NCBI GenBank assembly: GCA_029339505.1
Contig: JAQISU010000233.1
Coordinates: 5,380,001 to 5,444,000, forward strand
Length of the DNA: 64,000 nt
Direction: 5' to 3'
Source of the DNA: Unio delphinus
Taxonomy: Eukaryota > Mollusca > Bivalvia > Unionida > Unionidae
The notes below the pieces were generated by a model. It saw only the letters and a list, made by a program, of their open reading frames with translations, ran no database searches and had not been told where the DNA came from. Below are positions 49,858 through 59,758 of this stretch, one piece after another. Position numbers and translations under genes: made by a program. Position 1 is the first letter of the stretch, and each line of letters opens with the position of its first letter.

Positions 49858-49946
49858 TAATCAGAATAATTAACTCATTAGGATAATTAATCAGAATAAT
49901 TAACTCATTAGGATACTTAATCAGAATAATTAACTCATTAGGATAC
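49858..49946. repeat. About 30-bp tandem repeat, 3 copies
   Basis: TAATCAGAATAATTAACTCA followed by TTAGGATA, three times. Confidence 0.9.
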
Positions 49947-50597
49947 ATGTATGATGTTTGAGAGTTTGAGAGGCAGAACTAACATATTACTGCAGAGGTA
50001 TTCCTTTCATTCTAATGCAAATTTTAATACATATATGTGTTCATCCATGAATTGTAGTATAGTATATGAGAACAATGTCCCTAAGTCTTAAAATATAATT
50101 TTGTACAAGAACAGGGAATTCTCATGGAATCAGAGGAGCAAGCCCCATAGAGTCGTACAGAGCGTCATATAGAGGTGGGAGGGGGGCAGAGTGCTAAAAA
50201 GAGGTTGTGTAGGGAGCCACATAACGTTGGATCAGTAAGCATCGGAGATGAAATAAGCTGAGCAGCATACAAATTGAAATGTAAGTTAACTACGTATCAA
50301 ATGCTGTCATATACTATGATGCTAACTAAAGGAAAAAATTAAAATGGGTCGAACAAACTCAGAAATATAGGTAATTTTAAATGACTGACCTTAAGTGTAG
50401 TCCATCTGAAGATATCATGTCCGTGCTCAAGGATTCAGATTGCCCTAAACATTGTTCTATCCATTTATGTTCACCATGTAATTACCCGTTAACGTAAATT
50501 CATCATTCATTTGTACGTCATATTAGAAAGCGTATTTATTAGTATCATTAAAAGTTACCAAGGCAACATGAATAATTGCTATACACTACATAACGAT

Positions 50598-50679
50598 CAG
50601 TGACGGATTTACAAAATCGGTTTTAAATACTGGCCATATAATTAAAAAGACATATACTTCCATATGATTTGAGAGTTGC

Positions 50680-50725
<46 letters not shown>

Positions 50726-50932
50726 CAAACATAGCTTGAATTTTTCTTTTTTCCTATTTGTATGTCTGTAGTTTAAAAAATCTAATTTGAGATGGGTATT
50801 TTTAATACATTTCCTAACATTATTTAATTTAACATATTTTCTTTGCTGTGATATTTTAAATGAAATTTACATGTTTAAAATTAACTTGAACGAAGGCCCA
50901 TTTTGTAAACCCCTCGTCTAATCCGTCAAATG
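50598..50932. mobile_element. Possible hAT-like MITE
   Basis: The left end CAGTGACGGATTTACAAAAT resembles the reverse of the right end, which reads CATTTGACGGATTAGACGAG and then GGTTTACAAAATGGG. The imperfect inverted ends and CAG start fit hAT elements, but no matching 8-bp flanks were found. A CA microsatellite (50682-50722) lies inside. Confidence 0.4.
50682..50722. repeat. (AC)n microsatellite
   Basis: About 20 AC units. Confidence 0.95.
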
Positions 50933-51243
50933 AATGAAAACATATACGAAATTAACATTTACAGTTAACAACAGCTATTGACTCTTTGACAATACTTACA
51001 ATGTTACCAATTTATCATCTTATGTCTTAAAAGCCAGATTTACTTGACGAAATATTGAAATACAGGTCAGGTGTATGATCGCTCTGTTGTAATCACCGAT
51101 AGGAATAAACTCGAATCAGACATGATTGTGTGATGAATGCAATTTGACCCAAGCGGTTTTATGTTAACCTGAGCATATGGTTATTATCCTAAACGCGATC
51201 GTCTGAAAATAAGCTCACTTGATGACTAGGCGTGTTAATCTAT

Positions 51244-52160
51244 TTAATCTTGACCATGATCCCGTCTTATTTGTCCAAGCATCCCCATATCTGACCCCGA
51301 CCCACCGAAACCTATTTGTCCCTGCCAGTTATTCGAATCTGACTGGTCGCTCCATGGATTAGGCAATGCAGACACAGTTGTAAAAGGAGACATGGGATCC
51401 GTGGATCTCGCAGTTAACAAAGGATTAGGTTGACCAATAAGTCCGGATAACTGAGAAAAGACTGTTGGGAAATTTGGATGTACAGATTGGCGGCTGGTAC
51501 TGAAAGGTGCAGCAGAATGAATTCTTCGAGATGATACTACTGGACTTATATTAGGTGAACTCCTATCATCATCATCATTATCATCGTCATCGTTATTAAA
51601 TACTACGGACGACTGAGGATTTGATTGCAGAGTAAGCCTCTCGCCATTATTGTTTGATGAACCAATGAGCACGGGTTGAGGGGCAGCGTTTCGGCTAACC
51701 GTTAACCTAAACACTCTATTTGTCCTAACCGGAGCTGGTCTGGGCCTACTAACGGTGATGAAGGTTCCAGTGTTCAGATGCACGACGGATGATTGAGGAT
51801 TCTCATGTTGATCATCAGGTCTCTCTAGCAGTATTCCAGCAGGACTTGGTCCAAATAATATTCCATCATCGGAAGCGTCATTTTGACTGTCGGCATTGTT
51901 AATATTAATTGTTTTATTGCTATTTTGATTGTCATCATCATTGTCGTCGTCACTGTCGTCGTCATTATTATTATTGCGTCGTATAGCTTCATTGTTTATA
52001 TTAGCTTGTACGAAACCTTTTGTGTTTCTATTGCTATTATCATCAATGTCGTCATCATCATCATCGTCAGAAAAATCTCTTCCATTCGTATCATCCCTTT
52101 GATCATCGTTTGCCGTATCTATATGGACTTCACTTCCGGGAACTCTGACTCCTAGTTTCT
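51244..52160 (-). CDS. Exon 3 of the Asp-rich secreted protein gene
   Basis: A strong acceptor (GTTTTTATTTCTAG) ends at 52161; the exon then runs open for 304 codons to a stop at 51244. Its first two bases complete a split Glu codon begun by exon 2, so the join is in phase. The peptide begins KLGVRVPGSEVHID, then has Asp tracts (SDDDDDDDIDD), Asn/Asp blocks (RRNNNNDDDSDDDNDDDNQN) and a Ser/Pro/Asn-rich tail. The motif NPQSSVV occurs twice (ENPQSSVVHL and SNPQSSVVFNNDDDD). There is no Cys. The tail ends in a Gly-rich segment (IGFGGSGSDMG). The first 21 codons of the longer open frame (52224-52161) are intron read-through and should not be counted. Poly-Asp and Asn/Asp domains are typical of calcium-binding shell matrix proteins; function here is inferred only. 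Confidence 0.75.
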
Positions 52161-52554
52161 CTAGAAATAAAAACATGAGTTTCATCATCAAATGTATTAA
52201 TGGAAAGACCCGTATGACTAACACCTTGGCTATTATCGACTATTTTATCATTACTACTACATTTCAGAACATGATTAGTTGTTCCATGCAACGATTATAT
52301 GATTTTGTTGACATTAAGATAACTGTTTTATGTCTATCGTAGTCATCGCTATCATAGTCATTTTCACTGTAATCGTCGTTCCCGTCATTATCATTGTTCT
52401 TCGCCATAATCTCGATAGCTTTTACTATTAGAATTTGAACTTAAAGTCTTTCTGTAACTGCGATATGTAGTTAGTCGTAAATTAGTATCACCAGTTTTAC
52501 CGCCGTCTATGTTATACTAATTATAATCTACCCCTTCACCATCTATACTAATAC
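52161..52554 (-). other. Intron 2 of the Asp-rich gene
   Basis: It begins GTATTAGTATAGATGG and ends TTATTTCTAG; 394 bp, phase 1. It contains degenerate GAT/GAC-like codons (for example near 52330-52400) similar to the flanking exons, so it may have arisen from former coding repeat sequence. Confidence 0.6.
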
Positions 52555-53881
52555 CTGAAAATACATGCATAACAGGTGAGTTATCGTCACTTGATCTTCC
52601 GTCATCAAGTACATCGTCAAGGATGTCAGCTATGCCATCATTGTTACGACCATCGTCTTTATTCACAATCACTTCTAGAGCGCCTTTGACAGATTTTGAT
52701 AGGCCTTCTGTGTTGCCCACGACTATGGTTGCTTTGGTGTCTTCTTCATCCTCATCACTGTCATCGTCATCATATTTATCCAAATTAGTTTTAGTTGAAT
52801 TACCATGTATAGCATCGTTCCCAACATGATCAACAACACCAATAATAGTGCCATGCAACTCTCCCGTGATCCCGTGACCTACAGTTTTCATGTTAACCTC
52901 ACCAGTGTCACCGTTATTATCATCTATATCATCTACTGCATCATGCAAGACGTCATGCAAAATATCACTATTGTCGTCAAATTCACCTACCTCTAAAGCA
53001 TCGCCAAGACCATCACCCAGATCATCCGTGCCACGTACACCATCGTCTAAAATTTTACTGGGTGCAAGATTCTCGCCAATATTTTTTACCAGATCTTTTG
53101 TCTTGTCCACTACCTCCCCAACAGAATCACCAACACCTTTAATTACCGTTTTAATACCTTCAAAGATACCATCGTCGCGAGAATCGTCGACTAAATCGTC
53201 TACACCATCCAATACACCTTCAAGACCGTCTTTTATATTCTCACCTGCATCGTCAAGACCGTCTTTGATATTTTCTCCTACTTTAGATATTTTCTTTAAT
53301 GTGTCTTTTAACTTATCTCCAGCATCGTCAATGATTTCATCTGATTTATCATCTGCATCAAGAACATCGTCGAAAATATCTTTGACCTCATCCGATTCGT
53401 CATTTGTGACGCCACCTAGAGTTTCTACGTCATCTCCAATATCTTTAACCGTCAAGCCAACGTTATCTCGCATATCATCTCCTATGTCATCCACGTCAAC
53501 GCCAGAAAGAACATCATCAAAAACATCATCGGTTTTATCTGCGATGGTATCTACAGCATCTTTAACTAAATCAACAGCATCGCCCACGGCATCTTCAACA
53601 GCATCATTGTGGGCGTCTACGATTCCTTCCAAACCATCTTTCACCTTGTCGAATGCATCGCCGACATTATCGACTGCATCACTCGCAGCATCGTCTACAG
53701 AGTCAACGATGTCACCTACTACGTCCTTAACTGCATCTGCGACGTCTCCCGCTGCGTCCTTGACCATATCAGCGGTGTCACTTACTGCGTCAGCAACTTT
53801 GTCTACCACATCTGATTCTTTCGCAGCTAGGAGCAGGACAGGGTTAATAGTAGTAGGTAATTTGACAGGGACACCGCCTGC
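52555..53881 (-). CDS. Exon 2 of the Asp-rich secreted protein gene (acidic helical repeat domain)
   Basis: The exon starts after ATTTTAG (53882-53883) and ends at the donor CAG/GTATTAGT (52554-52553): 442 codons plus one base. It opens with AGGVPVKLPTTINPVLLLAA, then the acidic domain begins at KESDVVDKVADAVSD. By hand count, about 103 of 430 residues in the frame from GTG 53809 are Asp, with no Cys and no Trp. Over the first about 100 residues Asp falls every 4, 4 and 3 residues, alternating with Val, Ala and Ile; this is an 11-residue rhythm that puts acid on one helix face. Later parts have ENIKDGLDDAG/ENIKDGLEGVLDG duplicates and a KYDDDDSDEDEED cluster. Reading past the donor gives ten more codons and a stop, a possible unspliced form. 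Secreted, by exon 1. Likely extracellular calcium or mineral binding (inference). Confidence 0.8.
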
Positions 53882-53885
53882 CTAA

Positions 53886-53937
<52 letters not shown>

Positions 53938-53938
53938 G

Positions 53939-53998
<60 letters not shown>

Positions 53999-54024
53999 AT
54001 AATAATTTGTATTGAGAAAGCCAC
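53882..54024 (-). repeat. 143-bp intron made of (ATT)n/(AAT)n microsatellite
   Basis: Nearly the whole intron between exons 1 and 2 is a triplet run: AAT units, a short ATACCT spacer near 53938, then ATT units, ending in the acceptor TTATTTTAG. The two halves are inverted relative to each other and could pair. Confidence 0.75.
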
Positions 54025-54158
<134 letters not shown>

Positions 54159-54183
54159 AAGTTATAGTTTACATGCACTCTAG

Positions 54184-54240
54184 ATGTATGTATGTATGTA
54201 TGTATGTATGTATGTATGTATGTATGTATGTATGTATGTA
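54184..54240. repeat. (TATG)n microsatellite
   Basis: About 14 tetranucleotide units. Confidence 0.97.
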
Positions 54241-54282
54241 GCGCTGAAATCAAATTTAAAGCAGTCATTATTCTATAATCTG

Positions 54283-54380
54283 TTGGAGTCCGAGGAGGCG
54301 AGCGCTCGCCTTTATCGATCACTGCCTGCTCACCTATATCCACGTGGGTTTAAGTCTCGGGCTCGGCCAATGTAACTGTT
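54283..54380 (+). mobile_element. tRNA-derived SINE fragment
   Basis: The sequence GAGTCCGAGGAGGCGAGCGC and TCGCCTTTATCGATCACTGC leads to a B-box-like GGGTTTAAGTCTCGGGC (54345). This is a tRNA-like SINE head; the A-box has lost a few bases. The body ends soon after CTCGGCCAATGTAACTGTTAC. Confidence 0.6.
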
Positions 54381-54399
54381 ACTGTTCTAATTAAATACT

Positions 54400-57300
54400 A
54401 TACTCCATGAGAAAACCTATTGTATATTTGTTTCCCTTAAGGCGAAACCAGTTTTCATAGGATTTAAAGGTCTTGTATAAATATGTTGGAAAACGACTTA
54501 TCATCTGAAACAAATGAAACAAATTATCATCCGAAATAAATGGATATTTGTGAATGATTAGTGACAATGTTTGTTAGTGGCTTCCCTACATTGTCACAGA
54601 TAACGATATCGTATATCACGATATCGTATGTCACGATATCGTATGTCAATTGCCTACCTACATTCTCGACCTCTCACTCCTAAATATAAGAATATATCCT
54701 CATTAAACTAAGCTGAGATGAAATGACATGACAGCATCACAAGCCCCTCCCTATGAAATCCCCACCCCCTTCACCTAGTGCCCTGGGGTAATGTACCAAC
54801 CAGTCAAGCCTTCGGGCAGCCACTGAGTGTGTATTTTGTCAATCACTTTGCTTCAGTTTGTCAGGGTTTGGGTAAGCTTCAGTTTGTCAGGGTTTGGGTA
54901 ATTTTCTTTTGTTGCATATATTTGATTAACTGCCTCATGAATTCTTTTCATCCTTGGGATAAACCGTTATCAAACTGAAACAATGCACTCTGCAACATGC
55001 TCGTGTTTTTTTTTTTTACCTTCGGGGTAATGACACGTAGTTAAAAGACAATGTCGTAAGCGTGAGTGAGGTCGACATGTAGTCACTTATTTGTGATATA
55101 AGTTTCTTTCTGAATTACAATATATTTACTTGACCAGGTTATATAAGTAATGCAGCATTACAGAATAAATAAGAAATAAAGCGAATTTGCTATGCGTAAT
55201 AAACATTAAGACATGTTCATGTAAATTAGTGAACGAATAAATAAAGTCAAAAGCAATCCAACCAAGAAATCTTACCAAGACGCCAATTCACGGAATCAAA
55301 ACAGCTAAACGTGGCACAGATGAGATGTATAAAAAGAACGATCAGTAAGGCAGGGTTACCTTGTATCTGTGTTGCTATATGTACTAACAATATAATCATT
55401 GGACATACACTAATATTCAAAGAATCAAATTGCCAGGAATCTGAAACATGATTTCAAAACAATAATACATGCAAATGACTGAACAAACTTTACCAAACGA
55501 ATATTCCTTCAAACATTTGCAGTATGAAATTCTACAATTTGAAAAAGCTTCTAATTCCGCAATCAATCATGATGAACATAAATTATACTATTAGGAAACT
55601 GGAGGGGCAGCCACCCTGGTCTATCCCAAAAGTGTATTAAAGATCATGTTAAAGCGTTAGGGATAATTTATGGAATGAACTCTACTCACAAAAACAATTG
55701 TGAGCTACTAAATAAGATAGAAGAGCAGACTGAGACATGGTCTCACTGGAAGATTAATCTAATGGATACAGGTTGCTAAAACCTACATGTATAGCCAATT
55801 GAAACACATAATAAATTCGGTGCAACTAACGGAAGCCATGATTGGCAACATAGAAACGAAAATACTGAGCTATATTTATTTATATGGTTACCTATGCCGT
55901 TTACATACTGAAATTTATTTTAAAAAATAATAAACTAAATTATTAAAAAAAAACATATACCAGTTTTCAAATCAATTAAATATTGGTAGGAGAATATTCA
56001 GTTAAATGATTAAAGATAGTACCGGAGAGAAACATTCTGATATTATAACAGAAATGTCTCCATCGATGCAATTCAGACAGTAGAAAGTAACGGATAGTAA
56101 CGATAGAAACGAAGAGAAACGTTCTGATAATATATCAGAAATGTCTCTATCAATGTCACTTTAGACAATACAATGAATCATATTCTCTGTCAATATCACT
56201 GAGTACTATTGAATCATCTAAATTTTCCATCAATGTTAAATGGAACAGTGGAATGATTTAAATTCTCTGTCGATGATCTTTGGGACAGTCGAATGAGGCA
56301 AATTATCTATGTGAATGAGGCAAATTATATATGTGAATGAGGCAAATTATATATGTCAATGAGAACAGTGGAATGAGCCAAATTCTCTATCAATATTAGT
56401 TATCATAGTCAAATAAAAGGTATGTCGCACTTTCATACTACATTCGGAAGGAACAAGAAAGTTCATATGTTAAATTAACTCGATATACGATACCTTTCCA
56501 TTGAAGCTTAGTGATGCCTTTCTCTACCGCCTTGGTTGAAGTAATGGGATATGTTCTCTTTCTGCTTCTTTTGTGCATTCATGGATGGTGATGACGGCAT
56601 TCATATGTGTACGATTTTCAGGGCTTTAGTGTCTAATTATGCTTGGTAAAATATTATTTTTTTTTTTAAATAGTTTTATAAAAACAACATGGGGACAAAG
56701 TTTGGATGAGCGGGATTTCCTGTGTATAACTTTACTTAGAGAGAAAAATGAAGAACACAAAAGTTCAGGTCGTGGAATTTCTAGCGTCTAATTATGCAAG
56801 ACGAAGAAGGAAAGAAGAAAAAACAGAAGAGGCCAAGAGTTCCTGACTTATGTGGTGTGTCACCTACCAATGGATCCACGCTGCCGTCCAGTTTTTTGGA
56901 ACCAAACTGGTTCTGTGCGAAATCTCCTGTCAGTGCATCGCCGTGCGTCCGGGCGTGTATACTGTCATCCTACAACAATAAAAACCGACATATTAATGGT
57001 TTGTGTCACGGTTAAAATATCATCACCTCGTTTGTTTGCTTTTGGCCAGCACCTGTTGACGGAGCAAATCCATCCAAAACGGTCACTGCAAAATGTGGTA
57101 TTTCCTTTTAATGAAAAAACCCCAACAATTTCTGTTTGCTTTATTAGAGGCACAAATGAATAAATGAAACGTACCTGCTGTTCTCTTTTGTGTTGTTTTA
57201 CAAACGTTTACTCTCTTTGTGATAACCTAACTTAGCATCCTGTAGTTATGAAGTCGAAAGAAAAATGCGGTTATGTCTAAACGAAAATAAAGAAAATATT

Positions 57301-57510
57301 TGCTGCAAGTATAAATATGACAGTTACAAAATGTATATTTCATTAGCTCAATTGGTAGCAACCGTCCAAGCAATCCCAGCAACCGGTTGCCCAAAAGTAT
57401 CATTTAAACTATTTTATTTTTATAAACCTTTGCAGGGAAGGCAGAATTTCTTGACTTGTAATTGTGCATACTATGTTAAAGACCATTTGCTAGGTTAAAC
57501 TCAGTATGTT
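54400..57510. other. Intergenic, no gene supported
   Basis: There is a three-copy ACGATATCGTAT repeat (54600-54645), a two-copy CTTCAGTTTGTCAGGGTTTGG repeat (54852-54902), and degenerate direct repeats around GAATGAGGCAAATTATATAT (56220-56400). Overlapping frames at 56794-57163 have no coding support. Confidence 0.4.
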
Positions 57511-57519
57511 TAACAGGCT

Positions 57520-58030
57520 GTTCTTGTATTATGCTTGGTATTGACAACGATGTTCTCATATATGCAGGTTATTGACAAAGACGTTATTTTATTATGCTAG
57601 TGATTGACAAATATGTTTTATATTATGTTAGTTATCGATACGTTTTTCTTATAATATGTCTGTTATTGTCCAAGATGTTATTTTATTATATAGTTTTGTT
57701 TACAAAGATATTTTTATATTATGCTAGTTATCGATACAGATTTTCTTATATTATGCTAGTGATTGACAAAGATGTTTTTATATTATGCAGCTTATTAACA
57801 AAGATGCTCATATATTATGCTAGTGATTGACAAAGATGTTCTTTTATTATACTAGTTATTGACAAAGATGTTCATATATTATGCAGGTTCTTGACAAAGA
57901 TATTCTTATATTATACTAGTTATTGACAAAGATATTTTTATATTATGCTTGTTATCAATAAAGATATTCTCATATTATGCTAGTTATTGACAACAATGTT
58001 CTTATCTTATGCTAGTTATTGACACAGATG
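57520..58030. repeat. Minisatellite, unit about 32 bp, about 15 copies
   Basis: The phrase TTATTGACAAAGATGTTCTT ATATTATGCTAG recurs across about 500 bp with many substitutions (GTTATCGATA variants). The 78-codon frame here is repeat translation. Confidence 0.9.
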
Positions 58031-58037
58031 TATACTC

Positions 58038-58481
58038 TTGTTGAATAATATAGTGGACTGCTTTTTCCGTACGCGCATAGAAAATTATAAGTTATACAAA
58101 CAGATTGAACTTTGTATATCTTACTTGTATATAGTAAACGTAGTAAGTACCAGATGGAAAAAAATAAATGCAGTAATATATTTCTTAAATGTACATCTAA
58201 TATTAAAATTTTTGGTTTGTACATATATAATGCCAAACTTATTGCTGATATCTCTTACGCAAATTTACATTACTGATCAGATAAAACAATATATGATTCC
58301 ACAATGTTATATTCATGTTATCTACCACCAATGTATTTGTATGCTTTATGTCAGTTTTGTATGTCACGGAATAACCATTAAAACACATCCTGTTGTGACA
58401 TATAGCGTTAAAGATAGCTCTATAGTATGGTTTGACAGTATCAAGAACATAATTAAAAGGTATTTATTCAAGTATGTCTGA
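58038..58481 (+). CDS. Doubtful 147-codon ORF
   Basis: The frame is open for 147 codons in AT-rich DNA, longer than usual by chance, but its residues (Ile, Tyr, Leu, Lys) mirror AT composition. It has no signal peptide I would trust, no domain, and no splice context. It may start inside the end of the minisatellite. Treat as likely non-coding unless transcripts show otherwise. Confidence 0.2.
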   Translation: MLNNIVDCFFRTRIENYKLYKQIELCISYLYIVNVVSTRWKKINAVIYFLNVHLILKFLVCTYIMPNLLLISLTQIYITDQIKQYMIPQCYIHVIYHQCICMLYVSFVCHGITIKTHPVVTYSVKDSSIVWFDSIKNIIKRYLFKYV

Positions 58482-58659
58482 CAGATGCAAATTTCCCTCT
58501 AGATTTATAATTTCCTTAATGCTAACGGTGCAAGCTGATTTGCAATAGTGATACACAACAAGACAGGTAGGTACGCTTGATTGATTGTATTTCTTATTTT
58601 AGCTGCATTTCATCAGGGGGAAAATGTATATTAAAACAGAGACATTATATAAATGTATG

Positions 58660-58863
58660 CCTGTATCAATGATACTGTTGTTTCTTGTTGCAAGCAATAA
58701 AAGTGTTAGGGAAACCTTGCATGTCTGTTTATGCAGTGGCGGAGAAGAAAACCAGTTCGGCCCTGCTATAAAGACCGGTATCATGATGCAAACCTGCGAA
58801 ACCATTTGCGTCAAGCACGCAACTGTACATGGGTCAGCAATAATTAACATGAGGGTGATTTAA
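58660..58863 (+). CDS. Possible small cysteine-containing secreted peptide (exon)
   Basis: From Met 58660 the frame gives MPVSMILLFLVASNKSVRET, a plausible signal peptide, then HVCLCSGGEENQFG and MQTCETICVKHATVHGS, with four Cys in total. The C-x-C start and C-x-x-x-C later recall Ly6/uPAR-like domains, but more Cys would be needed; a donor-like AGG/GTGATT near the end could lead to another exon. The frame as read ends at 58863. CAGTGGCGGAG inside it also resembles a hAT terminus, an alternative explanation. Confidence 0.3.
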   Translation, partial: PVSMILLFLVASNKSVRETLHVCLCSGGEENQFGPAIKTGIMMQTCETICVKHATVHGSAIINMRVI

Positions 58864-59141
58864 TCTCGGTGTTGAGCACGTAGATATATAGATATACATA
58901 AACAAAATTTATTTCAAGTAAGTTTTCCAAATGTTCCACATAATGTGTACCCGACCTGGACCTTAAACACCTAATGGCTCATATTTACCATAGGGATAGA
59001 GAAACTCGTTTTTAAACCTCCTCGTATTTTCATCCTCCTCTTTTTAAAATCTCCACGTTTTTAAAACATCCTTGTTTTTATTTTCGTTTGAAGTCAGTCA
59101 GATAGGTATTTTAAATAAAAAAAAGCTCATGCACCCCAACC

Positions 59142-59336
59142 AAGAGGTGTAGCGATGATATTTTGCGCCCGGGGACAAACTATAAAATTGGCGCCCCAGC
59201 GATCTTGAGACAGATTTATTACCCTTGTTTTCTTATTATAATGTAACGTTGCAAGCCTCATTTTGGCGCCCCTGTACCTTGGCGCCCGGGGACATATGTA
59301 CCCCCCCCCCCGCCCTCCCCCCTCGCTACGCCTCTG
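59142..59336. mobile_element. hAT-type MITE (195 bp)
   Basis: The ends AAGAGGTGTAGCG and, reversed, CAGAGGCGTAGCG match in 11 of 13 bases. The 8-mers just outside, CCCCAACC (59134-59141) and CCTCAACC (59337-59344), match in 7 of 8. The interior repeats GGCGCCC and GGCGCCCGGGGACA. No coding capacity; the ORFs over it are shadows. Confidence 0.8.
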
Positions 59337-59344
59337 CCTCAACC

Positions 59345-59672
59345 TGAAAGCAAACAAACAACCAAATAAAATAAAAACAGAAAAGTCAAACTGGGTGATT
59401 TGGGTGGAATCTACCGGTACTGTAAAATATTGGTTTATACTTTTATAACTAACACGTTCCTTATATCGGTTAAATACGCGTTTCGGCAAGGAATGCGGCT
59501 TTATCATAAATGATGTTCATTTCATTGACAGTCTTTGATAACGGATATGTCATTGAAAATGAAACGCTTTAATATATCGGTGTATCATTATCCAGCGTAC
59601 ATTGGGAGATATTTGTAACTTTATGACATGCACAATAATATTACTCAAGTTCGCGTTTTGGTGTCAAATTAG

Positions 59673-59758
<86 letters not shown>

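Noticed and set aside
51244..53809. Reading the two acidic frames as two separate genes
   Set aside because: The second lacks an independent signal peptide, its first 21 codons precede a strong acceptor, and the exon phases match exactly.
52890..53885. 331-codon Ser/Thr-rich plus-strand frame
   Set aside because: It is the antisense of the Asp-rich exon; GAY codons read as RTC give Ser/Thr/Ile on the other strand, and no splice or start context is present.
56794..57163. Two overlapping frames of 73 and 103 codons
   Set aside because: Both readings are equally poor and no acceptor or donor fits.
57340..57410. tRNA gene suggested by TTAGCTCAATTGGTAGCA
   Set aside because: The A-box is good, but no B-box and no cloverleaf stem pairing follow.
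59127..59507. 126-codon frame with Gly/Arg-rich middle
   Set aside because: It crosses the hAT MITE and its C run; not a gene.
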